From contig DAOVQG010000098.1 of NCBI GenBank assembly GCA_030628805.1, forward strand, positions 1-14,264: a stretch of 14,264 bases of DNA, written 5' to 3'. Shown piece by piece: positions 5,801 through 11,203 of this stretch; the stretch's first letter is position 1, and each line of letters opens with the position of its first letter. This stretch comes from JAGMDK01 sp023128695. Its GTDB lineage: Bacteria; Planctomycetota; Phycisphaerae; UBA1845; Fen-1342. A program made the position numbers and the translations under genes. Below the pieces are notes generated by a model. The model saw nothing but the letters and a program-made list of their open reading frames with translations. It was not told the DNA's origin and did no database searches.

Positions 5801-8193
5801 TAGTCGTAGCGGGTGATGGCGTCGTCGGCGTCGCCCTCGTTGTCTTCGACGTCGCCGACCTTGCCGACCACGCTGGTCCGCCGATCGAGCTGGTCATAGT
5901 AGTAATACGTGACCTTGCCCTCGGGATCGGTGATCTTGTGGATGAGCGACCGGCCCGGCGTGCCATGGCAACACCCGCCTCCCGGTGGAGCATACTCATA
6001 CTCGGTCACTAGGTTAAGGTGCTCGGGCGGATCCCACGGATCCACGATCTCGTGCGTGCGGCGGCTCAGCTCGTCGTAGCGGTACTCGGCGACGCGGTAC
6101 GGCGGGCCGCCGGGGTCGATCGAACGCTTGACGAACGTCTGATTGCCGCGATCGTCGTATTCATATTCCGTCCAGTAACCCTCGGCATCGATGGTCTTCA
6201 CGAGCCGGTTGCGGTCGTCGTACTCATGCGTGGTCTCGTTGCCGTTGGGGTCGCGGACCCAGACCAGGTTGTCACAGTCGTCGTAGCCATACTCGGTGGT
6301 CAGGTTCAGGTGGTCGGGAGGATCCCCTGGGTCCACGATCTGGTTCCACAACTGGCCGCGGGCATCGTACTCGTACTCAGTGGGCACGCCGCGGGGGTTG
6401 ATCACGCGGATTCTGCGGCCTTCGCCATCGTATTCGTATAGCGTGGTGAGGTCCAGGCCGGGGGGATCGAGGCTCTTCTGCGTAAGTCGCCCCATGGCGT
6501 CGTATTCGTAAGCGGTCTCGACCGGGTCGGCCGGCCCCGGCCCGCGATAGGCTCTCCGAAGGGTAAGCCGGCCAGCGACGTCGTATTCGTACTCGGTGAT
6601 GATGTCCAAGCCGCCGGGGTCGACCGTTTCATGCCAGAGCGTGCCGTCCTCGTTGTACTCCCATTGCGTGACGTGGCCGTTGCGGTCGGTGCAGGTCTTC
6701 CGCATCAGCCGGCCGGGGGGCGGATCGAGGTAGTATTCGTATTCGCACTCGTTCACCCGGTCATCGGGGGTTTCGATGATCGGATCGATCTCCATGGTCA
6801 GGTTGCCGAACGCGTCGTATTCGTATTCCCACACGTCATCATCGGGCTCGATCTTCTTGGTGAGCAGGCTCAGGATAGTGGGATGCTCGTAGAACATCTG
6901 GGTCTCGTTTCCGAGCGGGTCGGTGATCCTCGTTGTGTTTAGGTGCTCATCGTATTCGTAGTACCAGAAGTTGCCCTCCTCGTCGGTGATCCTGGTTACG
7001 CGAAGGTCGTCGTTGAACTCGTACGTCTTATCCGGGTGGCCCGGTCTCTCGGTCGTCGTGATGTAAGCGTTCTCGTCGTAGTGATAGATGGTCACGTTGC
7101 CGCGTCCGTCGGTCACCGTGGTCTGGCTGGGGATGTAGCGGACCTCGTTGAATTGCAGGGCGTGGTCGATGTCGATCGCCCAGTTGAGGGGGTTGGTGAG
7201 GGTCACAAGGACCTGCCCGTCACCATCGATCAACTGGTGCGGTTTGCCGGCTCCATTGTAGACACACGTCCAGGTGTTGCCATCCTTGAGCTTCTCGGTG
7301 GTCAGGCGGTTCTGCGAGTCGTACGTGTATTCCAGCGTGTAACCTAGCGGGTCGGCGATCCGCCAGAGATCGTCGTCGGCGTCCTGATATTCGAACTGGG
7401 TAATCTCGCTGTCCGCGTTGGTGATCGTCTCGATGCGGTTATTGGCGTTGTACGTGAGGCTCACCTGCCGTCCGTACGGATCCTCGATCGTTTCCAGCAA
7501 GCCCCCGGCGCTGTAGCTCAGCGTGGTGATCCGGCCTTGGGCGTCCTCTATCCGGGTCAATTGGAAAAGCTGGCCGTTTTCCGGCCAGGGGGCAGGATCG
7601 AAAAGCTCGAACGTCTGACTCCGCCCGTCTACCTCCTCCAACAGGAAGGTGTCGGCATCGACGCGTGTCAGCGTGTGCGTCTGCCCTTTGTCGGGCATAT
7701 ACCCACCGTCGAACCGCAGGCGGAAGCCCGTCAGCGTGCCAGTGCGGTCGGGCAGCAAGACATCGCGAGATCGAACGATCAGGTGGATGTTGTAGTTGTG
7801 TGTCCAGCCGTAGCCCAAGACCGTCTGCCACCGGCCGATGGAACCGTCCGCTTTGGTGCTGTCATAGTGAAGCATGAAACCGATTGTCGGCCCATCAGCG
7901 GACTGGACAGTGCAGATCGCAACATCCGTTTCGACGCTGCCGTGCGCGGACGAAATATGCAGATTATTGCCCTTCTTGGCGCCTTTCTCGGTGGGGCACT
8001 GCTTGTTCTTCTTCGGCTCCTTCTTCTTAGTGGCCCCGCCCAGTACGGTCTGCATCTGGTGATCACTCAGGACGGTGCCTGGAAGGCCGAACTCCTCGTT
8101 CAGGTCGGTGTGCGGTCGTCCGCGCCACAACGCTAGGGGAAGCGAGAACACCGCGAGCGATACGATTGCCCAGACTATTCTCTTGCGTGCCAT
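2851..8193 (-). CDS. giant RHS/YD-repeat protein with double-glycine leader and Cys5 C-terminal domain
   Basis: The product has 1780 residues. In order: basic N-terminus and membrane segment (about 3-23); a spacer with a double-glycine leader motif (42-53, LSDHQMQTVLGG); a Lys-rich stretch (54-75); a long array of YD repeats (patterns such as YEYDxxGR, about 220-1280); a Gly/Pro/Asp-rich linker near 1290-1350; further repeats and the RHS core (about 1490-1605, with GLYYYRTRYLDPSAGRF and ending NNPWTFGDPLG); five consecutive Cys (1608-1612); and an unassigned domain to 1780. RHS/YD proteins form a shell that can enclose a C-terminal toxin, or serve as surface adhesins. ATG 8193 is chosen over the in-frame GTG at 8196 because AGGAGG sits seven bases before it, inside the end of the C39 gene, whose stop TAG ends two bases before this ATG. 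The two genes are probably translationally coupled. A CCHG pair interrupts the repeats near residue 737. Confidence 0.92.
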   Translation of the reverse strand: MARKRIVWAIVSLAVFSLPLALWRGRPHTDLNEEFGLPGTVLSDHQMQTVLGGATKKKEPKKNKQCPTEKGAKKGNNLHISSAHGSVETDVAICTVQSADGPTIGFMLHYDSTKADGSIGRWQTVLGYGWTHNYNIHLIVRSRDVLLPDRTGTLTGFRLRFDGGYMPDKGQTHTLTRVDADTFLLEEVDGRSQTFELFDPAPWPENGQLFQLTRIEDAQGRITTLSYSAGGLLETIEDPYGRQVSLTYNANNRIETITNADSEITQFEYQDADDDLWRIADPLGYTLEYTYDSQNRLTTEKLKDGNTWTCVYNGAGKPHQLIDGDGQVLVTLTNPLNWAIDIDHALQFNEVRYIPSQTTVTDGRGNVTIYHYDENAYITTTERPGHPDKTYEFNDDLRVTRITDEEGNFWYYEYDEHLNTTRITDPLGNETQMFYEHPTILSLLTKKIEPDDDVWEYEYDAFGNLTMEIDPIIETPDDRVNECEYEYYLDPPPGRLMRKTCTDRNGHVTQWEYNEDGTLWHETVDPGGLDIITEYEYDVAGRLTLRRAYRGPGPADPVETAYEYDAMGRLTQKSLDPPGLDLTTLYEYDGEGRRIRVINPRGVPTEYEYDARGQLWNQIVDPGDPPDHLNLTTEYGYDDCDNLVWVRDPNGNETTHEYDDRNRLVKTIDAEGYWTEYEYDDRGNQTFVKRSIDPGGPPYRVAEYRYDELSRRTHEIVDPWDPPEHLNLVTEYEYAPPGGGCCHGTPGRSLIHKITDPEGKVTYYYYDQLDRRTSVVGKVGDVEDNEGDADDAITRYDYDYMFNRIGVTVENDPDTDLVTDYAYDAADRLEVQVVGTVSSLTTSYVYDGASNVIEETTRVGNVITRVYDKADRLISESDSIGAVADYTYDENGNVLTEADGLGHPWTYTYDTADRHITACDPLVETPTDKCTTYEYDANGNLIQVTDNEGLVTTYTYDGLDRRLSMTKDPGGVDITITYAYDGAGNQTQITDDNGNTTAYEYDAANRLTRELYADETDVLFSHDAAGNRTSRTDQMDNVTSYTYDDLHRLIMRDYAEEVPVNRADTFTYDRAGRMLTADNEHSHVGYAYDDVGRITSSTQTDLPLTYSYTVGYAYDTLANTRTLTYPSGKVVVETRDLRNRLADVSDAASYEYDAADRVLTKTFDNGTEARYGYNDNDWITELRHVAPDGVTTFAGFAHNYDAIGNRLNARNLQEPIPYDDAKPVTQSERYGYDPIYRLIDFKRGQWVAGDIPVPMRERTWQLDGVHNWEQFTIADVNDPSEDGTYCDAINQMNEYDDESNDGPCPVPDDDGLPDDFMVPCPPGPGGPGGGHRLGSLGPDDMGPIDPVGVEPAEPLVGDPATPQAGHNRAHDKNGNLVVDDPVDDDAKKYFYDYDHRPIATATLRAENRLTLVKQGGVDLGQYWYDALGRRIRKLAGGVSTVYVYTRDWRAIEEYEDGTPARSYTYGAWIDEVLTMDRAAPHGDRFYYHANALGSIIALTDDIGAPVERYTYDAFGAPSFFDSSGSPIPQSAVGNPYLFTGRRSDAETGLYYYRTRYLDPSAGRFTTRDTIGIWGDGDNLGNGYSYCRNNPWTFGDPLGEQGGEKAKKCCCCCVEDLEIKNIKKIDNATHWGHSFDAVIDLEYKKWDREFADCTLEWWERTDLPPAWQTRLGIKAWTWNDLYARFPTSPTFDGWTKNRKKPCPGKETATITDPPALGKRPGRNVSRTLQFAIKVSSAPDCPCKWTSIVVFATQKLSMKGGKGDTESFKHAGVGGPWPPGIP
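3358..3372 (-). other. five consecutive cysteine codons at the start of the RHS C-terminal domain
   Basis: Codons TGT TGC TGC TGC TGC encode Cys1608-1612, directly after the RHS core and a basic linker (GEKAKK). They open a domain of about 170 residues containing further cysteines (DCTLEWWER, KKPCPG, DCPCKW). The domain is rich in Trp and basic residues, and I do not recognise it as a known RHS toxin family. Metal binding or disulphide cross-linking outside the cell are possible roles. Confidence 0.7.
8035..8070 (-). other. double-glycine leader motif in the RHS protein (putative C39 cleavage site)
   Basis: Residues 42-53 read LSDHQMQTVLGG, followed by Ala54. Against the class II bacteriocin leader consensus LSxxELxxIxGG, the matches are Leu(-12), Ser(-11), hydrophobic Met(-7), Val(-4) and Gly-Gly(-2,-1), with exact spacing; only the acidic -8 is replaced by Gln. 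The motif lies about 20 residues after the membrane segment, on the exported side. The neighbouring gene encodes a C39 peptidase, the family that cuts after such Gly-Gly pairs. Actual cleavage is inference. Confidence 0.7.
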
Positions 8194-8195
8194 CA

Positions 8196-8744
8196 CTACT
8201 CCTCCTGCCGGGACCTGCCCGCGCCGTTCGAGGAATCGAATGAGTTGAAACAGAGCACATAGCCGCTGAAGCGGCGGACGAATACCCGCCGCGAGATCTC
8301 ACGCCTCACCGAGCCTTGGTCGATGACGACAACCCGGTCCTGCCGTACGTCCATCAGGGCGAGAAAATGACCGGGTTTCATGTGGACGATCGCCGGCAGT
8401 GGCAGCCGGTGAAGCTGCTGCGATTCAACCTTGAGGCCGATTGGGTCGAGCCCCGCCTGTCGGGCGCAGGCGGCCAGGTCGTACAGACTGCTGATGGGGC
8501 GAGTTGCGAGCCCGGCGGTTTCCAGGATCGCCCGGACGTGCGACGCCGTGTCAGCATCGTGCCCGGCCGCCACCGCCAACAGGGCCGCCGGTCCGCAACT
8601 CAGGTGGTCGGTGTGCGTCTCGGAATGGGGGGAAACAGCGCGGCGTTTCTCCGGCTGGAAATCCCCTGCGAGCCAAGCCAAACCGCCGATGGCGGCGACT
8701 ACGGCAATCCAGCCGAAGCTGCTCTCGAACCTTCTCGTGGCCAT
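8196..8744 (-). CDS. membrane-anchored C39-family cysteine peptidase, stand-alone
   Basis: The product has 182 residues from ATG 8744 (a TTG six codons upstream is less likely). A single N-terminal membrane segment (about 10-26, after RR at 4-5) is followed by a C39 domain (about 45-155). It has SCGPAAL with catalytic Cys50, GHFLAL with His126, and VVVIDQG with Asp142. The usual oxyanion-hole Gln six residues before the Cys appears to be His44, so activity could be altered. C39 domains normally sit at the N-terminus of ABC exporters and remove double-glycine leaders in the cytoplasm; here there is no transporter domain, and the topology places the domain outside the inner membrane. It is first in the operon, and its stop TAG (8196-8198) precedes the RHS ATG by two bases. 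The pairing with an RHS protein carrying a double-glycine motif points to a dedicated processing enzyme. Confidence 0.82.
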   Translation of the reverse strand: MATRRFESSFGWIAVVAAIGGLAWLAGDFQPEKRRAVSPHSETHTDHLSCGPAALLAVAAGHDADTASHVRAILETAGLATRPISSLYDLAACARQAGLDPIGLKVESQQLHRLPLPAIVHMKPGHFLALMDVRQDRVVVIDQGSVRREISRRVFVRRFSGYVLCFNSFDSSNGAGRSRQEE

Positions 8745-8854
8745 CGCCCAACCCCGCAGCAAGGCCCACTGTCCGGCGACGGGCTTTCTGAGGTGCGCTA
8801 TTCGCCGGCCGCCGTCCCGTTCTCCCTCTCGGAACTGAATACTCGATCGCGCGT

Positions 8855-8883
8855 CTTATAACCACGTGCCCGGCCCGAGTCAA
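8855..8883 (-). promoter_or_regulatory. sigma70-type promoter of the C39-RHS-HEAT operon
   Basis: On the minus strand TTGACT (8883-8878) and TATAAG (8860-8855) are separated by exactly 17 bases; each matches the consensus at five of six positions. The region just upstream is A/T-rich, unlike its surroundings. The predicted transcript starts near 8848 and leaves a leader of about 100 bases before ATG 8744. I see no operator or riboswitch in that leader. Apart from this promoter nothing is recognised in 8745-9001. Confidence 0.6.
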
Positions 8884-9001
8884 TAGAGCATATACCCTAC
8901 ATTCCCATTTTCCTTGATGGCCTCCGTGACCACGGTCCAGCCAGCGCAGTCCTCTCGATCGCCAGCCCGCGTCGCGAGCCGCGTGCTTCCCGGCTTCGTA
9001 A

Positions 9002-9298
9002 CGCGTCACTTCCCGCAGCTCTTGCACGCCGGTTTTCTGCCGGTGGCCCCGCCGGCTTCGGTACGCCCGGAGCCGCTTCAAGGTTGCCTGCCGAGTGTTG
9101 GATCCTGATCGGGTGTCGGACTTGACGATTCACCACGGCCGGCACAGTGCCGTATCGCATTGGTTGGCCGCCGGCCGGACTCTGGCCGAGGTCCGGGACG
9201 CGGCCGGTCACGCGAATGTCGCAATCACGTCGGTCTACCTCCACGTGGCGGTTGAGGATGACGGCACGGTCGGCGACATCTTCGCCGTCGCCGGATGA
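9002..9298 (+). pseudogene. tyrosine recombinase, 5'-truncated copy
   Basis: The frame is open from just after a TAA at 8999-9001. It reads clearly as integrase from about 9026: VFCRWPRRLRYARSRFKV, then LTIHHGRHSAVSHWLAAG, then GHANVAITSVYLH. The HxxR box (HHGR), the GHA His and the final Tyr are all present, but the N-terminal SAM-like domain and the first catalytic Arg are missing, and none of the three frames upstream of 9001 resembles an integrase. With no plausible start and only about 95 codons it should be inactive. Its last 114 bases are part of direct-repeat copy B and match the integrase end at 1-114. Confidence 0.8.
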
Positions 9299-9356
9299 TC
9301 AATTATCCGCTGGGTCGGCGGCGGCGGCTCTATCTTCGGCATCCAGCTTCTCCAAC
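9185..9356. repeat. direct repeat, copy B
   Basis: This is the right-hand partner of 1-169, three bases longer because of one extra codon in the minus-strand gene end (RAAAADPADN against RAAADPADN). It spans the junction of the integrase stop (9296-9298) and the convergent gene stop (9299-9301). Both copies lie in the same orientation, so recombination between them could remove or duplicate the intervening ~9.2 kb. Confidence 0.9.
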
Positions 9357-10252
9357 AAGTCCAGGTCGTAGCCGTCGTCCCGGACCGGCGGCTCGGATAT
9401 CGGATCCGGCAACCGGTAGCCGGGGCCGCCTTTCTCCAGGATTTCCTTCTCCATGGCACGTAGGTACGCCTCCGTCTCGATGACCTTCGGGTCGCTTGGG
9501 TCAACTATATACCGGGGGAGAGGAGGCGACTGCGCGAACTCGTCCAGCACTTTCGCGATGTCACCGCCGAGCTTCAACAGCGCGCTCGAAGCCCGGACAG
9601 CCGTTGCATAACCTTTTGAACCCGGCGGGAGTGCAAGGTCGAGAAGTTCGGTCGCCATCCGCTTGACGCCGCCGTCGCCAAGGCCTTCCAAGAATGCGTG
9701 AAGATATTTTTGGATATGGTCCGCGACAACTGGCACGATCTCGCCCTTTGTGATCTTCAGGATTTCGATGCTGCGCGGTAACTGTTTCAGCACGGCCTCA
9801 GCAGCACGGAGCTTCGTCCGGGGTGCGGTCTTCGGGTCTGTAACAATCCGGACAAGTTGTTTGCCCATTGCAGAAAAGTCGTCAGTGGTCAGCGCGTCCA
9901 CAAATTCCAAACACTTTCGCCCGACGACTTCAACATAGCTCGCCCGCGCGTCGCCCGCCGCAACGTTACCCAGCACGGCTTTGAAATCGCTGGTCGTAAC
10001 CACCTTTGGTCGTTCCGGGGGCCATGTTCCGCTAAAGCCGCGCGCCCTAGCAGTCTGTCGGACTTAGGGTTCGAAAACACCGTGGGAGCGCGCCCATGTG
10101 GGTCGGCACCCCAGGGTCCAGACACCGAAGAGAGGCATAGAAAGCCACAAAACGGCTAAGTCCGACAGACTGCTAGCCTGCTTTTCGTGCGCGGCGAGCC
10201 GGCGCTGCTGTCGGGTTTCGTTTCCGTCGTGGCCGCAATCTTCGCTCTTCAT
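9299..10252 (-). pseudogene. unknown gene interrupted by a MITE
   Basis: The start is set by ATG 10252 with AGGAG six bases upstream. The reading frame begins MKSEDCGHDGNETRQQ..., runs to AHEKQA, then enters a MITE (10047-10176) and meets TAA at 10064-10066 inside it. Removing 126 bases (the element plus one CTAG or TA target copy) rejoins the frame exactly as HEKQA-RARGFSGTWPPERPKV and gives a 275-residue protein. The remaining downstream part (from 10003, MVTTSDFKAVLG) is mostly helical, acidic at its end, and not recognised. A basic RPKV segment followed by helices recalls small DNA-binding or DUF5681-like phage proteins, but that is a weak guess. It is convergent with the integrase remnant, its stop directly touching the integrase stop. 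The N-terminal fragment can still be made (62 residues); an internal GTG at 10003 lacks a clear ribosome site. Confidence 0.75.
10047..10176. mobile_element. 130-bp MITE with perfect 21-bp inverted ends
   Basis: Bases 10047-10067 (starting CTAGCAGTCTGTCGGACTTA) are the exact reverse complement of 10156-10176. The 88-base interior has no transposase. CTAG or TA at the very ends could be a target duplication. It sits inside a gene and breaks it. The short length, perfect ends and lack of coding fit a miniature inverted-repeat element moved by a transposase elsewhere in the genome. The parent IS family cannot be named from this alone. Confidence 0.85.
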
Positions 10253-10287
10253 GGTCAACTCCTATCTTGTGAGCCTCTAACCCGCCT

Positions 10288-10545
10288 CTAATTGGTACGG
10301 CATTGATAAGAAGAGGGGTATTCCCCGGCACCGCAACCGCTCACGGGGCCAAAGAGGCACGATTGCCCACAGCGTTGTGGCACGCATTGTAACGCGCACC
10401 ATGCGGCATCGTCAGGCGATACGAGCGCCGCCACCGGCTCGCCATCGCGGGTAACTGTGAACCGCTCGCCGCGCTCCACATGGTTCAGGACGGCCGCCAG
10501 GGACAGCCGCAGCCCGGACACCGAAACCCGATGCGGTTCGTTCAT
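10288..10545 (-). CDS. Phd/YefM-type antitoxin, orphan
   Basis: The product has 85 residues from ATG 10545 (GAGG ten bases upstream). Residues 1-52 match the Phd/YefM fold: VSVSGLRLSLAAVLNHVERG, then ERFTVTRDGEPVAALVSPDD. This is a DNA-binding N-terminal domain that dimerises and represses its own promoter, normally followed by a toxin-binding tail. Here the tail after residue 55 is unusual, with five cysteines and no typical charged helix (CVPQRCGQSCLFGPVSGCG). No RelE, Doc or PIN-like toxin gene follows: the next gene downstream is the MITE-broken one, starting 36 bases away. Either the toxin was lost, or the tail is a frameshifted or replaced 3' end. The fold is well supported, the function as an antitoxin less so. 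Confidence 0.7.
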   Translation of the reverse strand: MNEPHRVSVSGLRLSLAAVLNHVERGERFTVTRDGEPVAALVSPDDAAWCALQCVPQRCGQSCLFGPVSGCGAGEYPSSYQCRTN

Positions 10546-10563
10546 AGTGTGCACCCTCAGTAG

Positions 10564-10578
10564 GAAAGAAAGTCTTTC
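10564..10578. promoter_or_regulatory. palindrome upstream of the Phd-type gene, possible operator
   Basis: GAAAG-AAAGT-CTTTC forms a 5-bp inverted repeat 19 bases upstream of the antitoxin ATG. Phd/YefM proteins autoregulate by binding short palindromes at this position. The match is to the idea of an operator, not to a known sequence. Confidence 0.3.
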
Positions 10579-10679
10579 ATGGCCCGCGGCTGTTCCCGTG
10601 GGCATCGACGCGCGCGCCTTCCAGGAAGGACCCGCGAGCCGGCCATGGCACGGCGCTTCGGCCTCCGCGCGCAGCCGTT

Positions 10680-10951
10680 TCATCGCCCGCCCCCCGTGAC
10701 ACCATCACCAAAACCCCCGTTGCCGTGGCCACCGGCCGGGGTTTCGGTTGTGGTGCTACTGGTGACGCTTTCCACGAGCGCCATTACCGCCCGGCGGATC
10801 GGTTCGGGCAGCTCGGGCCACGCGTCAACTACCCGCCTCAAGCCGGCGTCAGAGGGGTTGTTTCCGCTTGAACTGCTGGGACTATTGCTGGGGGTTGCGG
10901 GGGCGTGTTCGCAAGTCTTTGATTCGTCACTAGTTACAGGATGGGTATGCC
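10680..10951 (-). pseudogene. possible C-terminal remnant of a planctomycete-type integrase
   Basis: The minus strand reads SDESKTCEHAPATPSNSPSS, then GLRRVVDAWPELPEPIRRAV and a Gly-rich end, with a stop at 10680-10682. A short helix of the form VxxAWPxLPxxIRxxIxAMV is, as I recall, common at the C-terminus of planctomycete integrases or in small proteins next to them. There is no convincing start: the frame runs upstream through the half tRNA gene, giving only a spurious VAQLVEHQPSKR peptide, and no ribosome site is seen. It may be a gene end stranded at the island border. I am unsure of the family. Confidence 0.35.
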
Positions 10952-10991
10952 GCTTGGAAGGCTGATGCTCTACCAATTGAGCTACGCCCGC
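10952..10991 (-). pseudogene. 5' half of tRNA-Gly (anticodon UCC)
   Basis: On the minus strand from 10991 the sequence gives an acceptor arm GCGGGCG, TA, a D-arm GCTC-AATTGGTA-GAGC, then A, TCAGC and an anticodon loop CTTCCAA with anticodon TCC, then GC. This matches standard tRNA-Gly(UCC) for the first 40 bases. From 10951 leftward the second half of the anticodon stem, the T-arm and the 3' acceptor are absent. The break at the anticodon arm is a known crossover place for tyrosine recombinases that integrate in tRNA genes, so this probably marks the right border of an integrated element. It cannot make a tRNA. Confidence 0.8.
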
Positions 10992-11060
10992 GTCAGCGCT
11001 GCGTAATGTAGCAGTATGTCGCGTAGTCTTGCAACTTGCCCTTGTTTGTCACTTTGGCTC

Positions 11061-11171
11061 GGGTGGGCGTCAGGAAAGTGGGTAAACCGGTGGGGCGGCC
11101 CTCCGCGGCCGCCATCGGACTGTACTGGCGGGCACGGAGGCCCGCCCCACCCACTATGTTGACGCTCACCC
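11061..11171. repeat. long imperfect inverted repeat (REP-like)
   Basis: The left arm 11061-11113 (GGGTGGGCGTCAGGAAAGTG...) pairs with the right arm 11127-11171, whose reverse complement begins GGGTGAGCGTCAACATAGTG. The arms align over about 45 bases with a few mismatches and one 8-base insertion in the left arm, around a 13-base loop. It lies 33 bases beyond the stop of the acyl-CoA synthetase gene and could end its transcription, but its length and two-part structure suggest a dispersed palindromic element. Confidence 0.7.
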
Positions 11172-11203
11172 CTTTGGTTCGTACGTCCGTGTCAAAGCAG
11201 GTC

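Noticed and set aside
8551..9244. Minus-strand frames upstream of the C39 gene
   Set aside because: They are out of frame with the C39 gene, cross the promoter and the integrase remnant, and are Arg-rich without family resemblance.
10944..10991. Coding N-terminus reading VAQLVEHQPSKR on the minus strand
   Set aside because: This is the translation of a tRNA-Gly 5' half, a common source of false gene starts.
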